NCBI GenBank assembly: GCA_905234565.1
Contig: CAJOHW010000001.1
Location: forward strand, 1-64,000
Direction of reading: 5' to 3'
DNA: 64,000 nt
DNA from: an uncultured Oscillibacter sp.
GTDB taxonomy: Bacteria > Bacillota > Clostridia > Oscillospirales > Oscillospiraceae
In this document: piece by piece, positions 33,793 through 41,552 of the stretch
Position numbering within the stretch: position 1 is the first letter of the stretch
Layout: each line of letters begins with the position of its first letter
Program-made: the position numbers and the translations under genes
Notes under the pieces: model-generated
What the model was told of the DNA's origin: nothing
The model's input: only the letters and a program-made list of their open reading frames with translations
Database searches by the model: none

Positions 33793-34227
33793 ATGGATAA
33801 GGACCGGATCAACGCCCTGCTGGCCGCCGTCCGGGACGGAGGGCCCTGGCTGGAGCGGTTCACCCGTCCCCGGTACGCCGGGGCCTTTCAGGACTATACG
33901 GCCCAATACGGCGCTCTGTGGCGGACCGCCCTCCGGGAGACGGAAGACCCTGCCCGTCTGGCGGAGGACCTGATAGACGCCATGGAGGCCGGGTGGAAGG
34001 AGGAGCGGTTCTGGAACCGCTCCGTGCGGCGGTTTGAGGAGAAGCGGATGCTCCTCACCTACCTGTCCCCCATGCTGCTGGAACTGGGAGAGGAACCCTT
34101 CGCCGCCTGTCTCCGGGACGCCTGGAACCGCCGCCGTCCCCAGGATACTTATACTTACGTGTCCTTCGCCGAGTTAAACGGCGGCTTTCGCAACGCCATT
34201 CTGGGCTTCGATCTGGGTTCCCGGTAA
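33793..34227 (+). CDS. uncharacterised alpha-helical protein
   Basis: I do not recognise this 144-residue, probably cytoplasmic, protein. It is rich in Arg, Glu and Trp and predicted helical, without membrane segments or a metal motif. Notable stretches are WKEERFWNRSVRRFEEKRM and YTYVSFAELNGGF. A TAGGAGG site precedes the ATG, and codon use is like that of its neighbours. It precedes rarA by 53 bp, and its stop codon sits in the loop of a perfect inverted repeat. Confidence 0.75.
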   Translation: MDKDRINALLAAVRDGGPWLERFTRPRYAGAFQDYTAQYGALWRTALRETEDPARLAEDLIDAMEAGWKEERFWNRSVRRFEEKRMLLTYLSPMLLELGEEPFAACLRDAWNRRRPQDTYTYVSFAELNGGFRNAILGFDLGSR

Positions 34228-34237
34228 AACCCAGATC
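34210..34237. repeat. perfect 10-bp inverted repeat spanning a stop codon
   Basis: GATCTGGGTT at 34210-34219 and AACCCAGATC at 34228-34237 flank an 8-nt loop containing the TAA of the upstream gene. No T-run follows, so it may be an RNA processing or stability element, or a weak attenuator before rarA. Confidence 0.6.
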
Positions 34238-34280
34238 AAGCGTACATAATACCCCTCAAAGAGAAAGGAGGCGCGGAATC

Positions 34281-35552
34281 TTGCGCCAGCCTTTGGCGGA
34301 CGAAATCCGCCCGCAGACCTTGGACGACGTGGTGGGCCAGGAACACCTCCTGGCTCCCGGGGCGGTGCTCCGGCGGCTCATCGAACAGGGGGCGGAGGCC
34401 AATATGGTCTTTTACGGCCCCTCCGGTACCGGCAAAACCACCCTTGCCAACATTATCGCCAAACGGACCCAAAAGGCCCTGCGCCGCTTAAACGCCACCA
34501 CCGCGTCCCTTTCAGACGTGAAGGACATAATGGCGGACGCGGGCACCCTCCTGGCCCCGGGAGGGATTCTCCTGTATTTGGACGAGATCCAGTACTTCAA
34601 CAAGAAGCAGCAGCAGAGCCTGCTGGAATTCATGGAGAACGGGAAACTGACCCTCATCGCCTCCACCACGGAGAACCCCTATTTCTACGTGTACGGCGCC
34701 CTGCTGTCCCGCAGCACCGTGTTCGAGTTCAAGGCGGTACCCGCCCGGGAGACGGAGCGGGCAGTACTTCGGGCCTTAGACATCCAGCGCCAGCGCTCCC
34801 CCCTGCCCTTAGACTGGGACCCCGCTGTGCCGGGATACCTGGCCACCTCCTGCGGCGGGGACGTGCGCAAGGCCATCAACGCTGTGGAACTGCTGGTCCA
34901 GGCCGCCCGTCCCGGGGACGGCGGCGCGTTGCGCCTCACCCTGCCGGACGCGGAGGCGGTGTCCCAGCGCAGCGCCATGCGGTACGACAAGGGGGGCGAC
35001 GCCATGTACGATGCCGCCTCCGCCTTGATGAAGTCCCTCCGGGGCAGCGACCCGGACGCCGCCCTCCACTATCTGGCCCGGTTCCTGGAGGCCGGGGACC
35101 TCATCACCCCCTGCCGCCGCCTCCTGTGCTCCGCCTGTGAGGACATCGGGTTGGCCTATCCCCAGGCCATCGCCATTGTGAAAGCCTGTGTGGACACCGC
35201 CTTCCAATTAGGACTGCCGGAGGCCCAGCTGCCCCTGGCCCAGGCCGCCATTCTCCTGGCCACCGCCCCCAAATCCAACAGCGTGGTGGCGTCCATCGGC
35301 GCGGCCTGGGGAGACGTGAAGGCCGGAAAAACCGGGGACGTGCCCCGGCACCTGCAAAACGTCCACGCGGACACCACCGGGTTCGACAACGTCCAGCACT
35401 ATCTCTACCCTCATGACTTTCCCCGCCACTGGGTGGATCAGCAGTACCTGCCGGACGCCCTGGCCGGACGGAAATACTACACCTGGGGAGACAATAAGAC
35501 GGAACAGGCCGCCAGGGCGTACTGGGAGGGCATCAAAGGAGACAGGGCATGA
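34281..35552 (+). CDS. rarA: replication-associated recombination protein RarA/MgsA
   Basis: The 423-residue AAA+ clamp-loader-like ATPase acts at stalled forks. Walker A (GPSGTGKTT), Walker B (LYLDEIQYFN), sensor 1 (STTENPYFYV) and the C-terminal MgsA tetramerisation region (YLYPHDFPRHWVDQQYLP) are present. Length fits the family. The start is a TTG fixed by AAAGGAGG. The stop overlaps the DUF951 gene (ATGA). Confidence 0.94.
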   Translation: MRQPLADEIRPQTLDDVVGQEHLLAPGAVLRRLIEQGAEANMVFYGPSGTGKTTLANIIAKRTQKALRRLNATTASLSDVKDIMADAGTLLAPGGILLYLDEIQYFNKKQQQSLLEFMENGKLTLIASTTENPYFYVYGALLSRSTVFEFKAVPARETERAVLRALDIQRQRSPLPLDWDPAVPGYLATSCGGDVRKAINAVELLVQAARPGDGGALRLTLPDAEAVSQRSAMRYDKGGDAMYDAASALMKSLRGSDPDAALHYLARFLEAGDLITPCRRLLCSACEDIGLAYPQAIAIVKACVDTAFQLGLPEAQLPLAQAAILLATAPKSNSVVASIGAAWGDVKAGKTGDVPRHLQNVHADTTGFDNVQHYLYPHDFPRHWVDQQYLPDALAGRKYYTWGDNKTEQAARAYWEGIKGDRA

Positions 35553-35740
35553 ATCTGCGGCTGCATGACCGGGTGGAGCTGAAAAAGCCTCATCCCTGCG
35601 GGGCAAAACAGTGGGAGGTTCTGCGCCTGGGCATGGACATCAAAATCCGGTGCCTGGGCTGCGGACATGAGCTCATGCTGCCCCGGTCCAAAGTAGAAAA
35701 GAGCATCCGGAAAATCATCACAGAGGAGGATCATCCATGA
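35549..35740 (+). CDS. DUF951 small protein
   Basis: The 63-residue protein matches DUF951: an N-terminal beta-rich part with KKPHPCGAKQWEVLR and a zinc-ribbon-like CLGCGHELMLPR. Function unknown. It overlaps both neighbours by 4 bp (ATGA), so it is part of the rarA operon. Confidence 0.9.
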   Translation: MNLRLHDRVELKKPHPCGAKQWEVLRLGMDIKIRCLGCGHELMLPRSKVEKSIRKIITEEDHP

Positions 35741-35889
35741 AAAAGAAACCTGCTCCCATCCAACAACGCCTGTCCCGTCTGGGCGGATACGTCCGGCGGA
35801 ACGCCGCCCGGATTCTTGCAACTGTCCTGGCCGCTGTCATGCTCCTGGGCTTCGCCGGGACCATCCTCACCGCCTTGCTGGCGGGATAA
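35737..35889 (+). CDS. 50-residue single-helix membrane peptide
   Basis: A short frame starts at an ATGA overlap with the DUF951 gene, with GAGGAGGA as ribosome-binding site. The product has a basic N-terminus (MKKKPAPIQQRL, then VRRNAAR) and one C-terminal membrane helix (LATVLAAVMLLGFAGTIL). No family is recognised. The coupled start and normal codon use suggest it is real. Confidence 0.65.
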   Translation: MKKKPAPIQQRLSRLGGYVRRNAARILATVLAAVMLLGFAGTILTALLAG

Positions 35890-35931
35890 CAGCGGCATTC
35901 CATTCCGTCTATCCGGCCTGGAAAAATCCCC

Positions 35932-35959
35932 TTGACAACCGGATAAAAACTGGGATAAT
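35932..35959 (+). promoter_or_regulatory. sigma-A promoter of gltX
   Basis: TTGACA at 35932-35937, 16 bp, then GATAAT at 35954-35959. The ~25-nt leader is too short for a T-box. Confidence 0.8.
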
Positions 35960-35989
35960 AAGGGGCAGCAAATATACGGAGGTACTGCC

Positions 35990-37483
35990 ATGGAGCTGGA
36001 CACAGCGTTTTTTGAGGATATGGAGGCGCGGATCCCCAAGGGAAAGGTCCGTACCCGCTTTGCCCCGTCCCCCACGGGCTATATGCACGTAGGGAATCTG
36101 CGTACGGCCCTGTACGCCTATCTCATCGCCCGCCACGCCGGGGGAACGTTCCTTCTGCGCATTGAGGATACGGATCAGGGACGCCTGGTGGAGGGGGCGG
36201 TGGACGCCGTCTATAAAACCCTCCGGGAGTGCGGCCTGAATCACCAGGAGGGGCCGGATCTGGGAGGACCTGTGGGACCGTACATCCAGTCGGAGCGCAG
36301 GGAACTGTACGGGAAATACGCCCACCTGCTGGTGGAAAAGGGGGCGGCCTATCGGTGCTTCTGCGAAAAATGCGCCTCCAAAGAGGACTCCGGAGAGTTT
36401 GACCGGGAGGACGATCCCTGCCGCGCCTTGGACAATGCCGCGGCGGAGGCCCGGGCCGCGGCGGGAGAACCCTATGTCATCCGCCAGCGGATCCCCCATG
36501 AGGGCCGCACTACCTTCCATGACGTGACCTTCGGGGATATCTCCGTGGAGAACGGGGAGATCGAGGACCAGATCCTCCTCAAGCGGGACGGCCTGCCCAC
36601 CTATAACTTCGCCAACGTGGTGGACGACCACCTCATGGGCATCACCCATGTGGTCCGGGGCAGCGAATACCTGTCCTCCGCCCCCAAGTACAACCTGCTC
36701 TATGCCGCTTTCGGCTGGGAGATCCCCGCCTATGTCCACTGCTCCCCGGTCATGCGGGACGCCCACAACAAGATGTCCAAACGCCACGGGGACCCCTCCT
36801 ATGAGGATCTGGTGGCGGAGGGGTATCTCTCCCAGGCCATTTTGAACTATGTGGCCCTCCTGGGCTGGGCCCCCCGGGGAGCGCGGGCCGAACAGGAGTT
36901 TTTCACCCTGGAAGAACTGGCGGAGGCCTTTGAGATTGCGGGGATCTCCAAATCCCCCGCCATCTTTGACCGGGCCAAACTGGACTACTTCAACGCCGCC
37001 TATCTGCGCGCCCTGTCCCCGGCGGACTTCGCCCGGGCGGCGGAGCCGTGGATCCGCAAGGCGGTAAAGAATCCCGCCCTGGACGCCGCCGCCATTGCCG
37101 CCCTGCTTCAGGCCCGGTGTGAAAAGCTGTCGGATATCCCGGAGAAGCTGGACTTCTTCGACGCCCTGCCGGACTACGGCGTGGAGTTCTTTACCAATAA
37201 GAAATCCAAGACCAATCCGGAAGTCTCCAAACGGATGCTGGAAGCCGCCATTCCGGTTTTGGAGGGCGTGGAGGACTGGACGGCGGAGGCGGTCCACGAT
37301 GCCCTGTTTGGCCTGGCGGCGGAACAGGGCGTGAAAAACGCCACGCTGCTGTGGCCCGTGCGCATCGCGGCGGCAGGCAAACTGGTGACCCCCGGCGGGG
37401 CGGTGGAGATCTGCCAGATCTTAGGCAAAACGGAAACCCTGCGGCGTCTGCGGATGGGGCTTGCGAAACTGGACTCCCAGTGA
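35990..37483 (+). CDS. gltX: glutamyl-tRNA synthetase
   Basis: The 497-residue class I synthetase charges tRNA-Glu, and in many Gram-positives also tRNA-Gln before amidation. The HIGH-type motif lies in PSPTGYMHVGNLRTA (~22-36) and the KMSKR loop in NKMSKRHGD. The zinc-site region contains CFCEKC. The C-terminal helical anticodon-binding domain is complete. TACGGAGG precedes the ATG. Confidence 0.95.
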   Translation: MELDTAFFEDMEARIPKGKVRTRFAPSPTGYMHVGNLRTALYAYLIARHAGGTFLLRIEDTDQGRLVEGAVDAVYKTLRECGLNHQEGPDLGGPVGPYIQSERRELYGKYAHLLVEKGAAYRCFCEKCASKEDSGEFDREDDPCRALDNAAAEARAAAGEPYVIRQRIPHEGRTTFHDVTFGDISVENGEIEDQILLKRDGLPTYNFANVVDDHLMGITHVVRGSEYLSSAPKYNLLYAAFGWEIPAYVHCSPVMRDAHNKMSKRHGDPSYEDLVAEGYLSQAILNYVALLGWAPRGARAEQEFFTLEELAEAFEIAGISKSPAIFDRAKLDYFNAAYLRALSPADFARAAEPWIRKAVKNPALDAAAIAALLQARCEKLSDIPEKLDFFDALPDYGVEFFTNKKSKTNPEVSKRMLEAAIPVLEGVEDWTAEAVHDALFGLAAEQGVKNATLLWPVRIAAAGKLVTPGGAVEICQILGKTETLRRLRMGLAKLDSQ

Positions 37484-37513
37484 GAGACCAGTCAGAGAAA
37501 GGATGTGGGAGAC

Positions 37514-38521
37514 ATGAGCAAACTGACCATCCCGGAAGGGTACCGAATGCGCCTGACCAATAATGAGCTGCAGCGGGCCATTGAACTGATCCATGCGGAA
37601 TTTCAGAGGAACCTGTCTGTCCGGCTGAACCTGCACCGGGTGTCCGCCCCCCTGTTTGTGGACGGACATACGGGCATCAACGACAACCTCAACGGCGTGG
37701 AGCGGCCGGTGGCCTTTGATATCCCCGATGTGGGCGTCACGGGTGAGGTGGTCCACTCCCTGGCAAAGTGGAAGCGTCTGGCCCTGAAACGGTACGAGTT
37801 CAAACTGGGTACCGGGCTTTACACCGACATGAACGCCATCCGGCGGGATGAGGTGGTGGACAACCTGCACTCCGTGTATGTGGACCAGTGGGACTGGGAG
37901 AAGCACATCGACCCTCAGAACCGGGAACTGCAGTACCTGAAAGACACGGTGCGGGACATTGTGGGCTGTATCTGCGATACCGCCACGGCGGTGCGCAACG
38001 CCTTCCCTGCCCTGACCTTCCGCCCGGACCGGGACGTGTACTTCCTCACCACCCAGGAACTGGAAGATCGGTTCCCCGGCCTGTCCCACGGGGAGCGGGA
38101 GACGGAGATCTGCCGCCTCCACCGGACCGTGTTCCTCATGCAGATCGGCAAGAAACTGCGCTCCGGTACCCGCCACGACGGGCGGGCCCCGGACTATGAC
38201 GACTGGGAGCTGAACGGAGATATTCTGATGTGGAATCCGGTGCTGCGCCAGGCCTTTGAGGTGTCCTCCATGGGCATCCGGGTGGACGCCGCCGCTCTGG
38301 ACCGCCAGCTGACGGAGGCCGGGTGCGATGACCGCCGCCTCCTGCCCTTCCATCGGATGCTCCTGAACGACGAGTTGCCCCAGTCCATCGGCGGCGGTAT
38401 CGGTCAGTCCCGGCTGTGTATGCTGCTGCTGGAAGCCTGCCACATTGGAGAAGTCCAGGCCAGTTTGTGGGACCCGGACACTGTGGAACAGTGCGAGGCG
38501 GCGGGGATTACCCTGCTGTAA
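37514..38521 (+). CDS. asnA: aspartate-ammonia ligase
   Basis: The 335-residue AsnA makes asparagine from aspartate and ammonia with ATP. Typical stretches are LHRVSAPLFVD, NGVERPVAFD, HSLAKWKRLALKRY, YTDMNAIRRDE, HSVYVDQWDWEK and GGGIGQSRLCMLLL. The enzyme resembles class II synthetases. The ATG at 37514 gives the family length; a GTG nine bases upstream is too close to AAAGGA. It follows gltX by 30 bp and ends at a strong terminator. Confidence 0.95.
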   Translation: MSKLTIPEGYRMRLTNNELQRAIELIHAEFQRNLSVRLNLHRVSAPLFVDGHTGINDNLNGVERPVAFDIPDVGVTGEVVHSLAKWKRLALKRYEFKLGTGLYTDMNAIRRDEVVDNLHSVYVDQWDWEKHIDPQNRELQYLKDTVRDIVGCICDTATAVRNAFPALTFRPDRDVYFLTTQELEDRFPGLSHGERETEICRLHRTVFLMQIGKKLRSGTRHDGRAPDYDDWELNGDILMWNPVLRQAFEVSSMGIRVDAAALDRQLTEAGCDDRRLLPFHRMLLNDELPQSIGGGIGQSRLCMLLLEACHIGEVQASLWDPDTVEQCEAAGITLL

Positions 38522-38531
38522 GCGCGAGAAA

Positions 38532-38565
38532 ACCCCCGTCTCAAAAGAGACGGGGGACGTTTTTC
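38532..38565 (+). terminator. terminator after asnA
   Basis: A 10-bp stem (38533-38542 with 38547-38556) and loop AAAA are followed by ACG and five T residues. Confidence 0.88.
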
Positions 38566-38612
38566 AGGGGGTTTTCTGGATTGGAATCGTGCTTCGTTTC
38601 TGATAGGATCCG

Positions 38613-40025
38613 TCACTCCAGGATATACACCGTGCAGGAGCGGCGGCCAAAGTTGTTCATGCCCTTGTAGCTCTCGAAATACAGGTCGATGATGTTGCCA
38701 AACACGCCCGTATCCTCCGCCACGCCGTAGCCGTACTCGTAGCCCTTGGCGACCACGTACATCTTGGTGCCCAGGGGGATGACCTTCTTGTCAACCGCGA
38801 TGACGCCCTTGTGGACCGTGGTGCCGGTGGCGGTGATGGTCCCCACCTTGGGTTCGTCCTTGTTGTAGGCGGTGGCGGTCATGTTCTTAATATACTTATA
38901 CCGGGCGGTTCTGCCGGACTGGAACACCAGAATGCCGCTGCCGTCGCCGTTCTTGTGGACATCCACCAGGGTGTCCATAGGCAGGCTGGGATCCGGATTC
39001 TCCTTGAACGCGGGCTCCGGCTCGGGTTCCGGTTCCGGCTCCGGTTCGGGAGCGGGCGCAGGTTCCGGTTCGGGCTCAGGAGCGGGTTCCGGCTCCGGCG
39101 CGGGGGCAGGCTCCGGTTCGGGAGCGGGCGCGGGTTCCGGTTCCGCCACAGGCTCCGGTTCACTGACCGGCTCCGGCTCCGGGGCCAGGACCATGGTCAC
39201 TTCTTCCTGCTTGGGCTCCTGTTTCGGTTCCTGTTTGGCTTCTTCTTTGGGCTCCGCCTTGGCGGGTTCCTTCGGGGCGCTGGCGGTATTGGCGGGATTC
39301 ACGCTCTGCCAGGTGCCCGTGGACGCTTTCGGCGTCTCCTTGGCCTGGGCCGGGGCTGGCAGAAGCAGCTCTACCGCTCCCGCTTCCGCGGTGCCGTACT
39401 CTACAATCTCGTCCCTGGCGCTGTCGGACATCTCCTCCACCAGGGTCCGGGCGACTTCCTCGCCCTGGGACCAAGTCACCTCATAGACACAGGTGTGGAC
39501 GCCGTCCCGGCCCTCCTGGATGACCCGCTCCAAGCCCTCCGGCAGAAAGCTGTTGGGCCGGAGAATGGTGGCGTGGGGAGAGGATACGGTCTGGATCTCC
39601 CGGTAGGACACCGTCTCCCCGATTTCCAGTTTGGCGGTGTTGGTGTTGGACAGGTCCACCAGGACCATCTCCTCCGGGGAGACTTCCACCTGCAGCCGGT
39701 CCAGCAGGGTGGAGATCCGCTCCTGGCGGGACTCCGCCGTCAGTTCCTCCACGCCGTTGCGCAGAATCGTGACGGCCTGGCCCCCAGCCAGGGCCACTTC
39801 CCGGCTGGTGCTCTCCTGGGATTCATAGACCACCTGGGAGGAGAGATTGGAGCCATCCACGTCCTTGGTCAGGACGATGGCGGCGGTGTCCTCCGCGCCG
39901 GTAAAAATATACAGTGCGTCCGCCCAGCCTGTGGCGGAGAGCGCGAACAGCAGCACCGTTGCGACGGAGGAAACCGTCACCACATGGTGGAGCCAGGACA
40001 ATCGCGCGGAATGGTTGTTTTTCAT
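38613..40025 (-). CDS. secreted G5 and 3D-domain cell-wall protein with Pro-Glu spacer
   Basis: The 470-residue YabE/RpfB-like protein has an N-terminal membrane or signal helix (~14-36), DUF348-like beta regions (~37-135), a G5-like domain (~137-212) and a low-complexity Pro/Glu/Ala spacer (~250-340). A C-terminal 3D domain (~378-470) carries the three conserved Asp (412, 438, 447) in [15 protein letters not shown] and NIIDLYF. 3D domains are lytic-transglycosylase-like and remodel peptidoglycan. The spacer probably crosses the wall. It has its own strong promoter and a ~110-nt structured leader. Confidence 0.92.
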   Translation of the reverse strand: MKNNHSARLSWLHHVVTVSSVATVLLFALSATGWADALYIFTGAEDTAAIVLTKDVDGSNLSSQVVYESQESTSREVALAGGQAVTILRNGVEELTAESRQERISTLLDRLQVEVSPEEMVLVDLSNTNTAKLEIGETVSYREIQTVSSPHATILRPNSFLPEGLERVIQEGRDGVHTCVYEVTWSQGEEVARTLVEEMSDSARDEIVEYGTAEAGAVELLLPAPAQAKETPKASTGTWQSVNPANTASAPKEPAKAEPKEEAKQEPKQEPKQEEVTMVLAPEPEPVSEPEPVAEPEPAPAPEPEPAPAPEPEPAPEPEPEPAPAPEPEPEPEPEPEPAFKENPDPSLPMDTLVDVHKNGDGSGILVFQSGRTARYKYIKNMTATAYNKDEPKVGTITATGTTVHKGVIAVDKKVIPLGTKMYVVAKGYEYGYGVAEDTGVFGNIIDLYFESYKGMNNFGRRSCTVYILE

Positions 40026-40056
40026 GATTCTTGCCTCCTGTCATGGGCCGCAAATT

Positions 40057-40079
40057 TCCAATGAATTGCAATTCATGGA
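40057..40079. repeat. near-perfect palindrome in the 5' leader
   Basis: TGAATTG and CAATTCA are joined without a loop and extended by TCCA/TGGA with one bulged base. It lies 32 bp before the start codon of the G5/3D gene, a good position for an operator or RNA hairpin controlling translation. Confidence 0.55.
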
Positions 40080-40140
40080 AACTCTGGCGGCCGCCGGAAA
40101 CCAGCTTGTTACTTTTGTTACCCTTTGAAAAACTGGTGCA

Positions 40141-40169
40141 AGTATACACCCCATCCCCACTCTTGTCAA
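40141..40169 (-). promoter_or_regulatory. sigma-A promoter of the G5/3D gene
   Basis: On the minus strand TTGACA (40169-40164), 17 bp, then TATACT (40146-40141). Confidence 0.85.
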
Positions 40170-40353
40170 GGAAAAACGGCCTCACCCCGGGCCGATCCCC
40201 CACTTTTTTGCCTCCGGTGGGTCGAAAAATAGGAAAAATCTGTAATTCCCACATATTGACACAGCTAAAAATTACAATTCAGTTACAGGAACCGCGCCAT
40301 TTTGTCACCATCCTATTCCGCCGCCGTTTTCCTGAGAATTCCCAAAGAACTCT

Positions 40354-40404
40354 CAAAAAACGATGCGCCGCAAGCCATTTTTTAGGCTTGCGGCGCAGTT
40401 TTTT
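40354..40404. terminator. terminator after the uridine phosphorylase gene
   Basis: A 13-bp perfect stem (40364-40376 with 40385-40397) has T-runs on both strands. Confidence 0.9.
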
Positions 40405-41170
40405 ACTTCTGTCGATCCCAGGTAATCAGGCGTTTCAAGCCCTCCACCCCCACCCGGACGGCGGCTTCGGTGTCCGTGCTCATGTCCTGGTCCAGTCCGG
40501 CGGCCTCCCGCTCCTGGTTCCACACCACATGGAAACAGGACCCGCAGCGACACCCCAGAGCCGCCGCTACCACGAACAGGGCCGCCGATTCCATCTCGCT
40601 GGCCTTGACCCCCAGACGTTTCCAGGCCTCCCAGCGCTCTTTCAGCATCCCGCTGACCGGGGAGGCGTCGGGGCTGTGCTGGCCGTAAAAGCTGTCCTTG
40701 CACTGGACCACTCCGGTGTGACAGGGCAGTCCCAAGTCCTTTGCCGCCTGGACCAGGGCGTTGGCCGCCTCCCAGTCGGACACGGCGGGGAATTCCGGCG
40801 GGGCGTATTCCAAACTGGTGTGCTCAAACCGCACGGCCCCCGTGGCCACCACAATGTCCCCGGACCGGACGTTCAAGTCAATTCCCCCGCAGGTGCCGGT
40901 GCGCAGAAAGGTGTCCGCGCCGCACTTGTGCAGTTCCTCCATGGCAATGGCGGCGGAGGGACCGCCGATGCCCGTGGAACAGGCGGTGACTTTCTCCCCC
41001 AGGAGATACCCGGTCCACACGTTGTACTCCCGGTTGCAGGCCACCTGCCGGGCGTCCTCAAACAGGGCGGCGATGGACGGCACCCGCCCCGGGTCCCCGG
41101 GCAGGATACAGTAGCGGCCCACATCCCCCTGCGTACATTGAATATGGAACTGTTTTTCCAAGGCTTGCAT
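40403..41170 (-). CDS. udp: uridine phosphorylase (nucleoside phosphorylase family)
   Basis: The 255-residue protein cleaves uridine with phosphate to uracil and ribose-1-phosphate. LPGDPGRV near the N-terminus binds phosphate; [17 protein letters not shown] and RTGTCGG are family motifs; [10 protein letters not shown] contacts the ribose. A related purine or deoxyuridine activity cannot be excluded. AAAGGAGA precedes the ATG. It follows the ybjQ gene by 21 bp. Confidence 0.9.
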   Translation of the reverse strand: MQALEKQFHIQCTQGDVGRYCILPGDPGRVPSIAALFEDARQVACNREYNVWTGYLLGEKVTACSTGIGGPSAAIAMEELHKCGADTFLRTGTCGGIDLNVRSGDIVVATGAVRFEHTSLEYAPPEFPAVSDWEAANALVQAAKDLGLPCHTGVVQCKDSFYGQHSPDASPVSGMLKERWEAWKRLGVKASEMESAALFVVAAALGCRCGSCFHVVWNQEREAAGLDQDMSTDTEAAVRVGVEGLKRLITWDRQK

Positions 41171-41191
41171 GGCGTGATCTCCTTTCTTCTC

Positions 41192-41509
41192 TCACCGGGG
41201 GCGGATCCGCACGGCGGTGCCGTAGGCCATGACCTCCGCCGCGCTCTGCATGACGGAGGACGTGCCAAAGCGCACATTGACCACGGCGTCCGCTCCCAGT
41301 TTCTCCGCCTCCGCCGTCATACGGTCCAGGGCGATTTGCCGGGCCTTTTCCAGCATTTCCGTGTAATCGTGGATTTCCCCGCCTACGATGTTTTTCAGTC
41401 CTGCCAGAAAGTCCAGCCCCAGATGCACGGATTGTACCGTGGTGCCCGTCACCAGTCCCAGGGCAGTGATCTCCTCCCCCGGGATGTGGTCGATGGTATA
41501 GAGTTTCAT
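41192..41509 (-). CDS. YbjQ/UPF0145 family protein
   Basis: The 105-residue protein is a single YbjQ domain (GLVTGTTVQSVHLGLDF, GGEIHDYTEML, LGADAVVNVRF). The family forms pentameric rings and is sometimes called heavy-metal-binding, which is not proven. AGGGGGG precedes the ATG. Function unknown. Confidence 0.9.
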   Translation of the reverse strand: MKLYTIDHIPGEEITALGLVTGTTVQSVHLGLDFLAGLKNIVGGEIHDYTEMLEKARQIALDRMTAEAEKLGADAVVNVRFGTSSVMQSAAEVMAYGTAVRIRPR

Positions 41510-41552
41510 AAAGCGCCCCCCTTTGGCTTCTATGCGTGCCGCAAACCCGTGT

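Larger units (their letters stand above)
40026..40402. other. 377-bp intergenic region with promoter, structured leader and terminator
   Basis: It holds the terminator of the uridine phosphorylase gene, the promoter of the G5/3D gene and its leader with a near-perfect palindrome. I could not fit a c-di-AMP (ydaO) aptamer to the leader. No gene seen. Confidence 0.7.

Noticed and set aside
35889..35989. T-box upstream of gltX (and asnA)
   Set aside because: The gltX leader is about 25 nt and the gltX-asnA gap 30 nt; no specifier loop or T-box sequence fits.
39000..39180. Simple tandem repeat or CRISPR-like array
   Set aside because: The repeats encode the Pro-Glu-Ala spacer of the G5/3D protein in frame.
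40026..40140. c-di-AMP (ydaO) riboswitch before the G5/3D gene
   Set aside because: The leader is only about 110 nt and lacks the conserved ydaO core that I would expect; only a palindrome and small hairpins are visible.
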